Of a stretch of 64,000 bases of DNA, positions 57,182-64,000 are shown in pieces. The position numbers were made by a program, and so were the translations under genes. Position 1 is the stretch's first letter; each line of letters starts with the position of its first letter. The stretch comes from Oscillospiraceae bacterium. GTDB lineage: Bacteria; Bacillota; Clostridia; Oscillospirales; Ruminococcaceae. The stretch covers positions 1 to 64,000 of the forward strand of contig CAADVD010000022.1 of assembly GCA_900752435.1 (NCBI GenBank). Direction: 5' to 3'. The notes below the pieces were generated by a model. The model was not told the DNA's origin. It ran no database searches and saw only the letters and a list, made by a program, of their open reading frames with translations.

Positions 57182-57625
57182 TTACGCGGTCGGTTCGTCC
57201 AGCGGTTTGACAAACGCTGTCACGCCCTGAATGCGTACAATGATGATTTTGGTGTTTTCCGGGATGATGCTGCCGGTTTCGCTTCGCGCCGCCCAGCTTA
57301 AGCCATCCGCTTTGATGCGGCCGGTGTTGCGGATGTTGTCGATGGCTTCAAGGACGATGCCTTCCTTTTGAATGAATGCATCGGCATTGGTGGCTTCGTG
57401 TTTCTTCAGAATGAACTTCCGAAGAATGGGACGCGTGAAAATCAACAGCAGCACCGAAACTACAACAAAAGCCGTCAGCTGAATCAAAATGGAGTCCGTA
57501 AACAGGGAAACGATCAGGGAAACCAAGCTCCCCGCCGCAAACCAGATGGACACCAGCTGTGCCGAGACGGATTCGGCGATGACGAAGATGATAAACAGCG
57601 CTCCCCAGATGATGATTTCATACAT
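57182..57625 (-). CDS. NfeD-like membrane protein
   Basis: 147 residues. Three or four membrane helices (about 4-22, 28-45, 48-70), then a soluble OB-fold domain (KEGIVLEAIDNIRNTGRIKADGLSWAARS, TGSIIPENTKIIIVRIQGVTAFVKP in parts). NfeD short forms pair with SPFH proteins, as here. First gene of the pair. ATG 57625 has GGAGTA upstream; the longer frame to 57682 is not supported. Confidence 0.92.
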   Translation of the reverse strand: MYEIIIWGALFIIFVIAESVSAQLVSIWFAAGSLVSLIVSLFTDSILIQLTAFVVVSVLLLIFTRPILRKFILKKHEATNADAFIQKEGIVLEAIDNIRNTGRIKADGLSWAARSETGSIIPENTKIIIVRIQGVTAFVKPLDEPTA

Positions 57626-57711
57626 GGCGGATACTCCGTTCTGCCGCTGGAAAGCGGCGTTGATTGTTTGGGCAGAAAGCACAGTTTTTGGGGTGTTTTC
57701 CGCTTTCCTCT

Positions 57712-57740
57712 AGTGTAACATGAAATTTAAGAAGTTGCAA
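57712..57740 (-). promoter_or_regulatory. Promoter of the NfeD-SPFH operon
   Basis: Minus strand TTGCAA (57735-57740), 17-bp spacer, TACACT (57712-57717). The remainder of 57741-58012 holds no gene or structure that I can support. Confidence 0.7.
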
Positions 57741-58012
57741 TCATTTATTCACATTTGCAACGGTTTTAAAACAGAACTTCATGCAGTGAGGGGAGAGACT
57801 ATTCAAATCGCTGGCGCGCCGCCTTTGAATATGAATCCAGTATAACTGAAAATTCGGCGGTTCGCAACTGCCGGTTTGGGTCAAAAAAGGTTGGAAAACA
57901 CGCAAAAAGGTTTAAATTTTGCAAGCAAATATCCCGCTCATACGCAGGATAACGCGCAAATACGCGCATATTCTCGCAAATTCTTTTTGTATTTTCCGTT
58001 GAGATAATAAAA

Positions 58013-58050
58013 AACAAAACGGCGGCTTTGTTTTTTGTTCTCAAAGCCGT
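58013..58050 (-). terminator. Terminator of the serine hydrolase gene
   Basis: Minus strand ACGGCTTTG pairs with CAAAGCCGC around an 11-nt A-rich loop, followed by T-rich sequence, 22 bp after the stop. Confidence 0.8.
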
Positions 58051-58071
58051 CATTTTGCAGTTGGAGTATAG

Positions 58072-59043
58072 TTATTTAAAGATTGGTTCAAGGTGTTTTT
58101 TAATTAGTTCGATTCGATCTTTGGCATTCGGCAGAAAAAGAGAAGCAATGGAAACGACCATGTTCTTCTTGGTGTTGACATAGATGATATTTCCTCCGTC
58201 TCCCATTGCCGCATAGCCGTCCTCGTCAATCCACCATAAATATCCATAGGGTAGATTGCATTTTTTCCATCGGCTGTGTTCCTTTGTGCTCGCCTGAATC
58301 CATTGAGCCGATACAATTTTTTGAGATTTCCATACGCCGCCGTTTAAGCACAATTGACCGATTTTGGCCATATCCACGGCACTTAGGGTCAGACCCCATC
58401 CGGCCGGATTGACTCCTGTTGGGTCAGCAGCCCAGCCGCTGATGTTGGTCGCTTTGTTGAAGGCCAATTGTTCCTCCTTGCTATGAAAAACCACGTTGTC
58501 CTCAACTGTAATTCCCAATGGTGAAAATAGATGTTCCCTTGCAAAATCAAGCACCGATTGTCCGGTTGCTTGTACCAGAATGCCCGACAAAATATCCGGT
58601 CCTATGAGAGGTGCGTATCGAAAGTTTCCGATTTTCCCTCTGCCGCCTAATAAGTCGAGCGAAAATTTTACCCAGTTTTTGCTTGTGAAATACTTGATGT
58701 AGGGCGGTGCAAACCGATATTTGTACGGCACTGTCATGGTAAGCAAATTCTCAAGCGTAACATGCTGTATTGTTTTTTCTCCTCTTTTTACCGTGTAGTC
58801 CGGAAAAAAATCCAATACCTTCTGGCTGACGCTTTGGATGTACCCTTTCTCGATGGCAATTCCAATTAAGATGGAAATAATACTTTTGGTTACGGAGTAA
58901 ACATGGATGCGGCTGGTGGCAGTGCATTCGTTAAAATAAAATTCGTACTGTATGTTACCGCCTTTTTGTACCACGATGCCCGCAATGTTGCTGTAATCCT
59001 TCTTGAGGAGCCGTTCCAGCTCCATTATTTTTTCTTGATTCAT
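58072..59043 (-). CDS. Beta-lactamase-family (class C-like) serine hydrolase
   Basis: 323 residues without a signal peptide. SxxK motif YSVTKSI (S50, K53), DFFPDYTVKRGEKTIQHVTLENLLTMT, a tyrosine block (FRYAPLIGPDILSGILVQATGQSVLDFAREHLFSPLGI in parts) and late MGDGGNIIYV (HxG-like Gly-Asp-Gly-Gly) match the penicillin-binding-protein-like esterase/peptidase family (S12). Lack of a signal means it is probably cytoplasmic and not an antibiotic-resistance enzyme. AAGGAG precedes ATG 59043. Lower GC than its neighbours. Single gene. Confidence 0.9.
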   Translation of the reverse strand: MNQEKIMELERLLKKDYSNIAGIVVQKGGNIQYEFYFNECTATSRIHVYSVTKSIISILIGIAIEKGYIQSVSQKVLDFFPDYTVKRGEKTIQHVTLENLLTMTVPYKYRFAPPYIKYFTSKNWVKFSLDLLGGRGKIGNFRYAPLIGPDILSGILVQATGQSVLDFAREHLFSPLGITVEDNVVFHSKEEQLAFNKATNISGWAADPTGVNPAGWGLTLSAVDMAKIGQLCLNGGVWKSQKIVSAQWIQASTKEHSRWKKCNLPYGYLWWIDEDGYAAMGDGGNIIYVNTKKNMVVSIASLFLPNAKDRIELIKKHLEPIFK

Positions 59044-59210
59044 ATGCTTTTCTCCTTGTCGATGTCTTCTTTGCATGTGATCAGAAGGATTCTTTGCGCG
59101 CATTACGTTCCTTCAATTCATAGTATAGCACAAACAATTTCAAATGTAAACTATTTTTATATAATAATTTAATTTGATTTCTAGTTCAAAAAAGTCGAGA
59201 TGGACGCAAA

Positions 59211-59244
59211 AAGAGCTTTTTCGCTCCAATGCGAAAAAGCTCTT
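59211..59244 (-). terminator. Terminator of the LytTR-ABC operon
   Basis: AAGAGCTTTTTCGC and its perfect 14-bp complement around TCCAAT; T5 on the minus side, 28 bp after the permease stop. Confidence 0.9.
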
Positions 59245-59271
59245 CACTCAATTTGTTTTTTCTCAAATCGA

Positions 59272-60141
59272 TTATTTTGTTTTTCTCTTTCCGTGCACCA
59301 ATATCGTCAGTGCAAAGAATATGACTGCCGCTGCCAGCAAAATTACCACGCTGACCCAGTTTTCGAGCGTTTTTTCGCCAAACGAATACGTCACACCCAT
59401 TATTTCTAAAAATTCCTGCCGGTATTCCGCGACATATTCTGCTGGAATACTGGCCAGAGAAACCTCCAATTGGTCTTCCATGAAAATCTGTCTCAGCAGG
59501 GCGGCGCTATGGGATGGGGGAAAACACTTCACGACCGTCTGTACGGCATCCGGCAATTGGCCGATGGGCAGATAAATACCGGTTAAAAAGCCAATCAGCG
59601 TGCCAATGATGGTACTGGCCGTGCCAAAAGCCTTGGTGCTTTTGAAAAAGGAAACCAGGAACAACAGCATCGCTGTGTTGGACAGCGTGGAGAGAAACAC
59701 GATGCCAATCACTTCCAACACTTTCACCGGAGCGAGTAAAGAAGCCCCTTGTGTGTACAAAAATACCTCGCCCAATACCAGCGTGACCAGTGACATCACC
59801 ATACCGATGCAGACGGTGCTGACAATGTAGCCCATTGTCAGTACGCCGCTTTTCACCGGCGCGGTGGAGAAGTCCTTTGTCATTCCCAGCGCGCGGTCAT
59901 CCACCAGCACGCCCAACGCACCCAATACGGTGGTGACGGAGGTGACGATCAGCAGTCCGGCCACAATCCAGCAATTCATCAGCGTGGACGCGTCTTCCAG
60001 CTCACTTAAAGAACCCGTCCAAACATCGCCCAAAAACAGCACATACAAGCCCACGACGATGAATACCGCCATCAGAGAAAAGAAAACCGCTGATCGGTCG
60101 CGGAAAAATAATTTTAGATTTCGTTTCGTAAAAGCAATCAT
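59272..60141 (-). CDS. ABC-2 type transporter permease
   Basis: 289 residues with six hydrophobic helices; FTKRNLKLFFRDRSAVFFSLMAVFIVVGLYVLFLG at the start, LIGFLTGIYLPIGQLPDAVQTVVKCFPPSHSAALLRQIFME (in parts) is the ABC-2 permease signature. With the ATPase it should export a drug, lipid or peptide. ATG overlaps the ATPase stop (ATGA). Last gene of the operon. Confidence 0.93.
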   Translation of the reverse strand: MIAFTKRNLKLFFRDRSAVFFSLMAVFIVVGLYVLFLGDVWTGSLSELEDASTLMNCWIVAGLLIVTSVTTVLGALGVLVDDRALGMTKDFSTAPVKSGVLTMGYIVSTVCIGMVMSLVTLVLGEVFLYTQGASLLAPVKVLEVIGIVFLSTLSNTAMLLFLVSFFKSTKAFGTASTIIGTLIGFLTGIYLPIGQLPDAVQTVVKCFPPSHSAALLRQIFMEDQLEVSLASIPAEYVAEYRQEFLEIMGVTYSFGEKTLENWVSVVILLAAAVIFFALTILVHGKRKTK

Positions 60142-61058
60142 TCGCGAATCTCCTTTCCAATAATACCGAGAAATGCGTCGTCCATGGTGCCCTGAATCAC
60201 TTCAAAGGAATTGATGAGCGTTTCACACTGCTTCAATAAAGGTAATGCCGCCATGGTGCGTTCTAAGACAACGGAATAGGTAGCGCCGGAGAGGGTGTAG
60301 GCAAGCTTACTGTTGTCCAGCCATTGCTGGAACTGCTGCTGCATTTCCGGTTTTGGTGTAAAACGGATGCAGTCCTTGGCGTACTGTTCTTTGAGCTGTG
60401 CCGGCGTGCCCTGTGCGACGATTTCGCCGTGGTCGATGACCACAACGTCATCGGCGGATGCGGCTTCTTCCATGTAGTGCGTGGTGAGGAACACCGTCAT
60501 GTTGTGCCGTTTTTGCAGGGAGCGCACCATATCCCACACTTTTTTGCGCGTCTGTGGGTCAAGGCCGGTGGTTGGTTCGTCCAAAAACAGAATCTTTGGC
60601 CGGTGAATCAGGGCGCGCGCGATGTCCGCACGCCGCCGCTGACCGCCGGACAACTTGCCGTAGGGACGGTTTAGAAACTCCGCAATGCCGGTGGAATCCA
60701 CCGCTTCCTCCAAGGAGTTTTTCCATTCTTTGCGGTCAATGCCGTAAAAGCTTCCGCGTACCTCCAAGTTTTCTTTTACCGTCAGCAGGGAATCCAGCAC
60801 ACTGCCCTGAAACACAATGCCGATGGATGAACGGATGAAATCGTTGTCCTTGCCCAGCAGACGTCCATTGATGCGCACCGTTCCGGCATCCGGTTGTAAA
60901 AAGGTGCACAGAATGTCGATGGTGGTAGATTTGCCTGCGCCGTTTGGCCCCAGAAACGCGAACAGCGAGCCTTTCTGCACTGCAAAGTCAATGCCCTTGA
61001 CTGCCTGCACCTGCCCGTAAGACTTTGTTAGGCCGGTTACTTCAATGATGTTGCTCAT
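60138..61058 (-). CDS. ABC transporter ATP-binding protein (DrrA-like)
   Basis: 306 residues. Walker A FLGPNGAGKSTTIDIL, Q-loop VFQGSVLDSLLTVKENL, signature LSGGQRRRADIARALIHRPKILFLDEPTTGLDPQTRKKVW (in parts) and H-switch FLTTHYMEEAASADDVVVIDHG match the multidrug/NodI-like group. The extra C-terminal domain (about 235-306) is typical of DrrA. It energises the permease encoded next. AAAGGAG precedes the ATG. Confidence 0.95.
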   Translation of the reverse strand: MSNIIEVTGLTKSYGQVQAVKGIDFAVQKGSLFAFLGPNGAGKSTTIDILCTFLQPDAGTVRINGRLLGKDNDFIRSSIGIVFQGSVLDSLLTVKENLEVRGSFYGIDRKEWKNSLEEAVDSTGIAEFLNRPYGKLSGGQRRRADIARALIHRPKILFLDEPTTGLDPQTRKKVWDMVRSLQKRHNMTVFLTTHYMEEAASADDVVVIDHGEIVAQGTPAQLKEQYAKDCIRFTPKPEMQQQFQQWLDNSKLAYTLSGATYSVVLERTMAALPLLKQCETLINSFEVIQGTMDDAFLGIIGKEIRE

Positions 61059-61061
61059 ACA

Positions 61062-61487
61062 CTACTCCTTTTTCTTTTTTAAATATTCGTTGATGGCTTG
61101 AGTGACAAATTTATCCTGAATCAGCATAACGACATAAGTCACCAGAAACACGACTGTGAAAGTTACACAGACTGGGATAACACCATGCATCGTCCAGGGG
61201 AACCAGTGAAATATGCCGCCTCCCACGCCTAGAATCACGACTGCAACGTCGGCCAGTCTGACCAACATGTCAACAATGTGTCGTTGCTTTTCCCAATGAT
61301 CGGTCAGCCACATCAGCAGGCAAATCAGCGTACAGCAGCCAAATAGTTGGAGTAAAAGTATGCAGCCCATACCGCAGCTCCAGCCGATTGCGTCACTCAG
61401 TGATAGAATCAACGTAATTGCGGTAAATGAAACGCAGTCTACAAGGATGTATTGTTGATAGCGCAGCTTGAAATGACGTAAATGCAT
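61062..61487 (-). CDS. DUF3021 family membrane protein
   Basis: 141 residues, four membrane helices (about 14-32, 40-62, 76-96, 104-124) with a short Lys-rich end. DUF3021 proteins are encoded next to LytTR regulators and probably sense at the membrane and inhibit them. Gap to LytTR gene is 11 bp, to the ATPase 3 bp, so all four genes form one operon. AGGAGGGG precedes the ATG. Confidence 0.85.
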   Translation of the reverse strand: MHLRHFKLRYQQYILVDCVSFTAITLILSLSDAIGWSCGMGCILLLQLFGCCTLICLLMWLTDHWEKQRHIVDMLVRLADVAVVILGVGGGIFHWFPWTMHGVIPVCVTFTVVFLVTYVVMLIQDKFVTQAINEYLKKKKE

Positions 61488-61498
61488 ACCAGCCCCTC

Positions 61499-61939
61499 CT
61501 AAATTCCAAATTTTTCTTTAAATGCAGAAACATAGTGGCGATTGATCAAAATTTTTTCCTCATTCTGCATGGTGGCTTCCCATTTGCCGTTGAACAGCGG
61601 CCGCACGCTTTTCAGCTTGTCGATGTTGAGAATCAGCGATTTTGCCACACGCACAAAGGAAGTATCAGCCAATTGTTCTTCCAGTTCATACAGCCGTTGG
61701 TTGCATTCGTAAACATCGTTTTGTACATACAAGAAGGTCTTTTCCTCCACACTTTCGATGTAGTAGACATCTTGAAATGGAACGGAGTAAACGGACTGTT
61801 CTTTTTTTCCGGCAACCGAAAAGGAATAGCTTTGAATTTGCGCAATCAGCTTGCGCAGACGCGCGTCAATGACAGCGCCGCACTTGATGGTGATTTCGAC
61901 TTCTCGGTTGCTGTCCGACTGTTCAATGTACAGCTTCAC
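61499..61939 (-). CDS. LytTR-domain DNA-binding regulator
   Basis: 146 residues from GTG 61939 with AAGGAAGTGA. An N-terminal part of about 45 residues lacks a receiver domain; residues 50-146 are the LytTR domain (VYYIESVEEKTFLYVQNDVYECNQRLYELEEQLADTSFVRVAKSLILNIDKLKSVRPLFNGKWEATMQNEEKILINRHYVSAFKEKFG, read in parts). Such short LytTR-DUF3021 pairs are non-two-component regulators. Direct repeats fitting a LytTR site lie at its own promoter. Confidence 0.93.
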   Translation of the reverse strand: MKLYIEQSDSNREVEITIKCGAVIDARLRKLIAQIQSYSFSVAGKKEQSVYSVPFQDVYYIESVEEKTFLYVQNDVYECNQRLYELEEQLADTSFVRVAKSLILNIDKLKSVRPLFNGKWEATMQNEEKILINRHYVSAFKEKFGI

Positions 61940-61971
61940 AGGTTCACTTCCTTCGGTGTTGGTGTAATTTT

Positions 61972-62041
61972 ATTATACGGTTTCGTATGAAAAACACAAG
62001 ATGGTTTTCGGTAACTTGCACCGGGTAGGGGGTAACGTGCA
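61972..62041 (-). promoter_or_regulatory. LytTR-operon promoter with two direct-repeat binding sites
   Basis: Minus strand TTGTGT (61994-61999), 16-bp spacer, TATAAT (61972-61977). Upstream are TGCACGTTACC (62031-62041) and TGCAAGTTACC (62010-62020), 21 bp apart. Known LytTR sites are paired 9-bp direct repeats with about this period, so autoactivation is likely. Confidence 0.8.
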
Positions 62042-62046
62042 GAAAA

Positions 62047-62081
62047 AAGCGGCGCAGTCTTATGAACTGCACCGCTTCTGC
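62047..62081 (-). terminator. Terminator of murC
   Basis: AAGCGGCGCAGT pairs with ACTGCACCGCTT (one mismatch), T6 on the minus side. It slightly overlaps the upstream edge of the LytTR regulatory region. Confidence 0.85.
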
Positions 62082-62094
62082 AACCATCAAATTC

Positions 62095-63474
62095 TTATTT
62101 TTTCGCCTGTAGCCGGTCAATTATCATGTGCGCGCACTTATTGACATCGCCGCAGCCCAGCGTAATAATCAAATCGCCCGGCTGTGCAATGGAAGCCACA
62201 TAATCCGCAATTTCCGGAAATTCCGGATACCAGACGCATCCCGGAATCTTGCAGGCCAAATCCTTGGTGTAGATGCCGATGGCGTTTTTTTCGCGCGACC
62301 CCATAATTTCCGACAGCACCACCAAATCTGCAATCTGGAGCACTTCTGCGAAATCATCCAGCAAACGCGCCGTCCGCGAATAGGTAAATGGCTGATGCAC
62401 CGCAATCACACGCTTGTAGTCCATGGACTGCGCGGCCGTCAGCGTCACGCGGATTTCCGCCGGATGGTGAGCATAGTCGTCCACGACGGTAATGCCGTTT
62501 TCATGATACAGCACCTCAAAACGGCGGCATGCGCCTTTGAAATTTTTCATGCCGATGTTGAGCTTGTCGGCCGGTACGCCGGAAGCCAGCGCACAAGCGC
62601 AGGCGGCGGTGGCGTTGAGCACGTTGTGAATGCCCGGAACAAAGACGTCGATGGAGGTGAGCTTTTCGCCGTGGTGCATCAAATCAAAGGTGGTGTGTAC
62701 GCCCTGCTGTTTCTGAATATTGGCCGGATAATAGTCATTGGTTTCTGCAAAACCAAAGGTGATTTTCGGCTTGTCAATGGAGTCTACGGCCTTGTGGGTA
62801 TTTTCATCGTCGCCGTTGAAAACAATATAGCGGGTCGCCATGGAACAGAATTTGTGGAACGATGCAATCAGATTTTCCATGGTTTTAAAGTAATCCATGT
62901 GGTCCTCATCGATGTTGAGCACCAGCGCAATGTCCGGTGAGAGCTGCAAAAACGTATCCACGAACTCGCACGCTTCGCAAACCATGTGTTCGGATTGTCC
63001 GATGCGTCCGGAACCGCCGATGGCCGGAAGCTTGCCGCCGATGACAGCGGTGGGATCAGCGCCGGCGTCCAGCATAATCTGGGTGAGCATGGACGAAGTC
63101 GTGGTTTTGCCGTGTGTACCGCTCACACAGATGGCATTGCTGAAATGTGTGGAAAGGATGCCGAGCATTTTACTGCGTTCTAAAACCGGTACGCCGCTGG
63201 CCTTGGCCGCAATCAACTCCGGATTGTCCGCCATAATCGCCGCCGTATGTACAATCAGGTCGGCTCCCTCAATGTTTTCGGCGCGCTGTCCCATAAAGAC
63301 GGGAATGCCCATGGCTTTGACTTTTTCGAGTGTGTCGGTGGGGTTGTTGTCCGAACCGGTGAGGTAGTATCCTTGCGCATGGAGAATCTGCGCAAGCGGG
63401 TACATGCCTGAACCGCCGATGCCGATGAAGTGGATGTGCCGTTTGCCGTTTAGGATGCTGTCGTTCAAGTTCAT
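62095..63474 (-). CDS. murC: UDP-N-acetylmuramate--L-alanine ligase
   Basis: 459 residues. Adds L-Ala to UDP-MurNAc in peptidoglycan synthesis. N-terminal Rossmann HFIGIGGSGMYPLAQIL, ATP loop VSGTHGKTTTSSML, LVLNIDEDHMDYF, and C-terminal VVDDYAHHPAEIRVTL with VHQPFTYSRT. AGGAATTT lies upstream. It is not in a dcw cluster here but transcribed alone. Confidence 0.98.
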   Translation of the reverse strand: MNLNDSILNGKRHIHFIGIGGSGMYPLAQILHAQGYYLTGSDNNPTDTLEKVKAMGIPVFMGQRAENIEGADLIVHTAAIMADNPELIAAKASGVPVLERSKMLGILSTHFSNAICVSGTHGKTTTSSMLTQIMLDAGADPTAVIGGKLPAIGGSGRIGQSEHMVCEACEFVDTFLQLSPDIALVLNIDEDHMDYFKTMENLIASFHKFCSMATRYIVFNGDDENTHKAVDSIDKPKITFGFAETNDYYPANIQKQQGVHTTFDLMHHGEKLTSIDVFVPGIHNVLNATAACACALASGVPADKLNIGMKNFKGACRRFEVLYHENGITVVDDYAHHPAEIRVTLTAAQSMDYKRVIAVHQPFTYSRTARLLDDFAEVLQIADLVVLSEIMGSREKNAIGIYTKDLACKIPGCVWYPEFPEIADYVASIAQPGDLIITLGCGDVNKCAHMIIDRLQAKK

Positions 63475-63568
63475 GCGAAATTCCTCCGATTATTGATGAC
63501 TGAGTTCCATTTTTATCATAAGCTGTCTTTTAGAAAAGGGTGACAGTTGTTTTTTCTCTAACTTTTTT

Positions 63569-63597
63569 ATTATAACACACTTTGCAGCGATTTCACA
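63569..63597 (-). promoter_or_regulatory. Promoter of murC
   Basis: Minus strand TGTGAA (63592-63597), 17-bp spacer, TATAAT (63569-63574) with extended TGT. The rest of the 308-bp gap 63475-63782 is AT-rich; a TATGAT at 63744-63749 may serve spoVG but has no clear -35. Confidence 0.6.
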
Positions 63598-63782
63598 GGG
63601 GAATTTGATGTTTTTTGCCAGTTGAACAAAAAAGTGCATTTGGAAGAATCAAAGCTTAGAAGCGCTCCGAAAAAACAGACTTATTTTTGCTTTTATTCAC
63701 AAAATATCAACATTTAAGTCCTATACTATTCATTTTTTGCCATTATGATAAAAGGGAAAATTTAATAGTGGGGGAATCGAGT

Positions 63783-64000
63783 ATGAACATCACAGACATT
63801 CGCATCAGGAAGCTCATGAATGAGGGGCGGCTTCGGGCAGTGATTTCCATTACCATCGATGACGCGATTGCGATTCATGACATCAAGGTAATTGAAGGAC
63901 CAAATCGTTTATTTGTGGCCATGCCAAGCAGAAGGGAAGAAAACGGTACATTTCGCGATGTGGTACATCCGATCTCAGCGGGGGCAAGAGAGTACATGGA
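63783..64000 (+). CDS. spoVG: SpoVG-family RNA/DNA-binding regulator, 5' part (cut by window end)
   Basis: 72 codons are present. NITDIRIRKLMNEGRLRAVISITIDD, IHDIKVIEGPNRLFVAMPSRR and FRDVVHPISAGARE are the SpoVG signature. SpoVG is a small nucleic-acid-binding protein affecting septation and sporulation in Bacillus and virulence genes in non-sporing Firmicutes, so it does not alone prove sporulation. GGGGGAATC lies before the ATG. Confidence 0.96.
   Translation, partial: MNITDIRIRKLMNEGRLRAVISITIDDAIAIHDIKVIEGPNRLFVAMPSRREENGTFRDVVHPISAGAREYM

Noticed and set aside
57799..58053. A possible 84-residue gene on the minus strand
   Set aside because: Its start lies inside the terminator of the serine hydrolase gene, and no ribosome site or family is seen.

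Overview
This 64 kb window reads as chromosomal DNA of a low-to-mid GC Firmicute, most likely an anaerobic member of the Clostridia (Oscillospirales/Ruminococcaceae-like is my guess, weakly held). The signs are strong AGGAGG ribosome sites, consensus sigma-A promoters, two T-box leaders, a CIRCE element before groESL, the dGTPase-dnaG-rpoD macromolecular-synthesis cluster, MecA, IreB, SpoVG, and ferredoxin- and flavodoxin-type redox proteins with no respiratory genes. No phage, transposase or CRISPR array is visible.

Layout. 1-6.2 kb: end of fruK, cardiolipin synthase, recD2, comF, and a DegV lipid-binding protein on the opposite strand. 6.3-8.6 kb: groES-groEL. 8.8-11.4 kb: an iron/metal island with flavodoxin, DUF3793, two DtxR-family repressors and a membrane-anchored HMA protein, each promoter carrying TTAGC/GCTAA dyads; these are the usual companions of FeoAB, but feoA and feoB are absent. 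11.6-16 kb: a small protein plus larE, an esterase, rarA, an ArsR regulator and a nitroreductase. 16.1-21.2 kb: a complete urease operon, ureAB(fused)-C-E-F-G-D. 21.3-25.4 kb: tRNA-Glu, then a two-component system with an HtrA protease. 25.7-33.7 kb: aldo/keto reductase-ferredoxin, rpe, mecA, phosphoglucomutase, a DUF2207/LemA pair and a membrane-anchored hydrolase. 33.8-39.9 kb: rpmE with a structured leader, yigZ, dgt-dnaG-rpoD, an Rrf2 regulator and ireB.

40-44.5 kb holds pheST under a Phe T-box. Between pheS and pheT sits a 567-bp element: a four-helix-bundle (23S rRNA intervening-sequence type) gene bounded by 33-bp terminal inverted repeats built of 7-bp units. I consider this the most interesting object in the window. 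44.7-48.3 kb: a membrane protein, acpS and a second two-component system with a direct-repeat site at its promoter. 48.3-56.1 kb (minus strand): a polar amino-acid ABC transporter, an RluA-type pseudouridine synthase, ilvE, mutY, and an aminotransferase-acetyltransferase pair under a second T-box. 56.2-64 kb: SPFH/NfeD membrane pair, a serine hydrolase, a LytTR-DUF3021-ABC exporter module with LytTR direct repeats, murC, and the start of spoVG.

Functional themes: nickel (urease and its chaperones, LarE), metal-responsive control (two DtxR proteins), amino-acid-responsive RNA control (two T-boxes), and envelope sensing (two histidine kinases, HtrA, LytTR/ABC, SPFH). All calls come from reading translated sequence and motifs; no database search was run.
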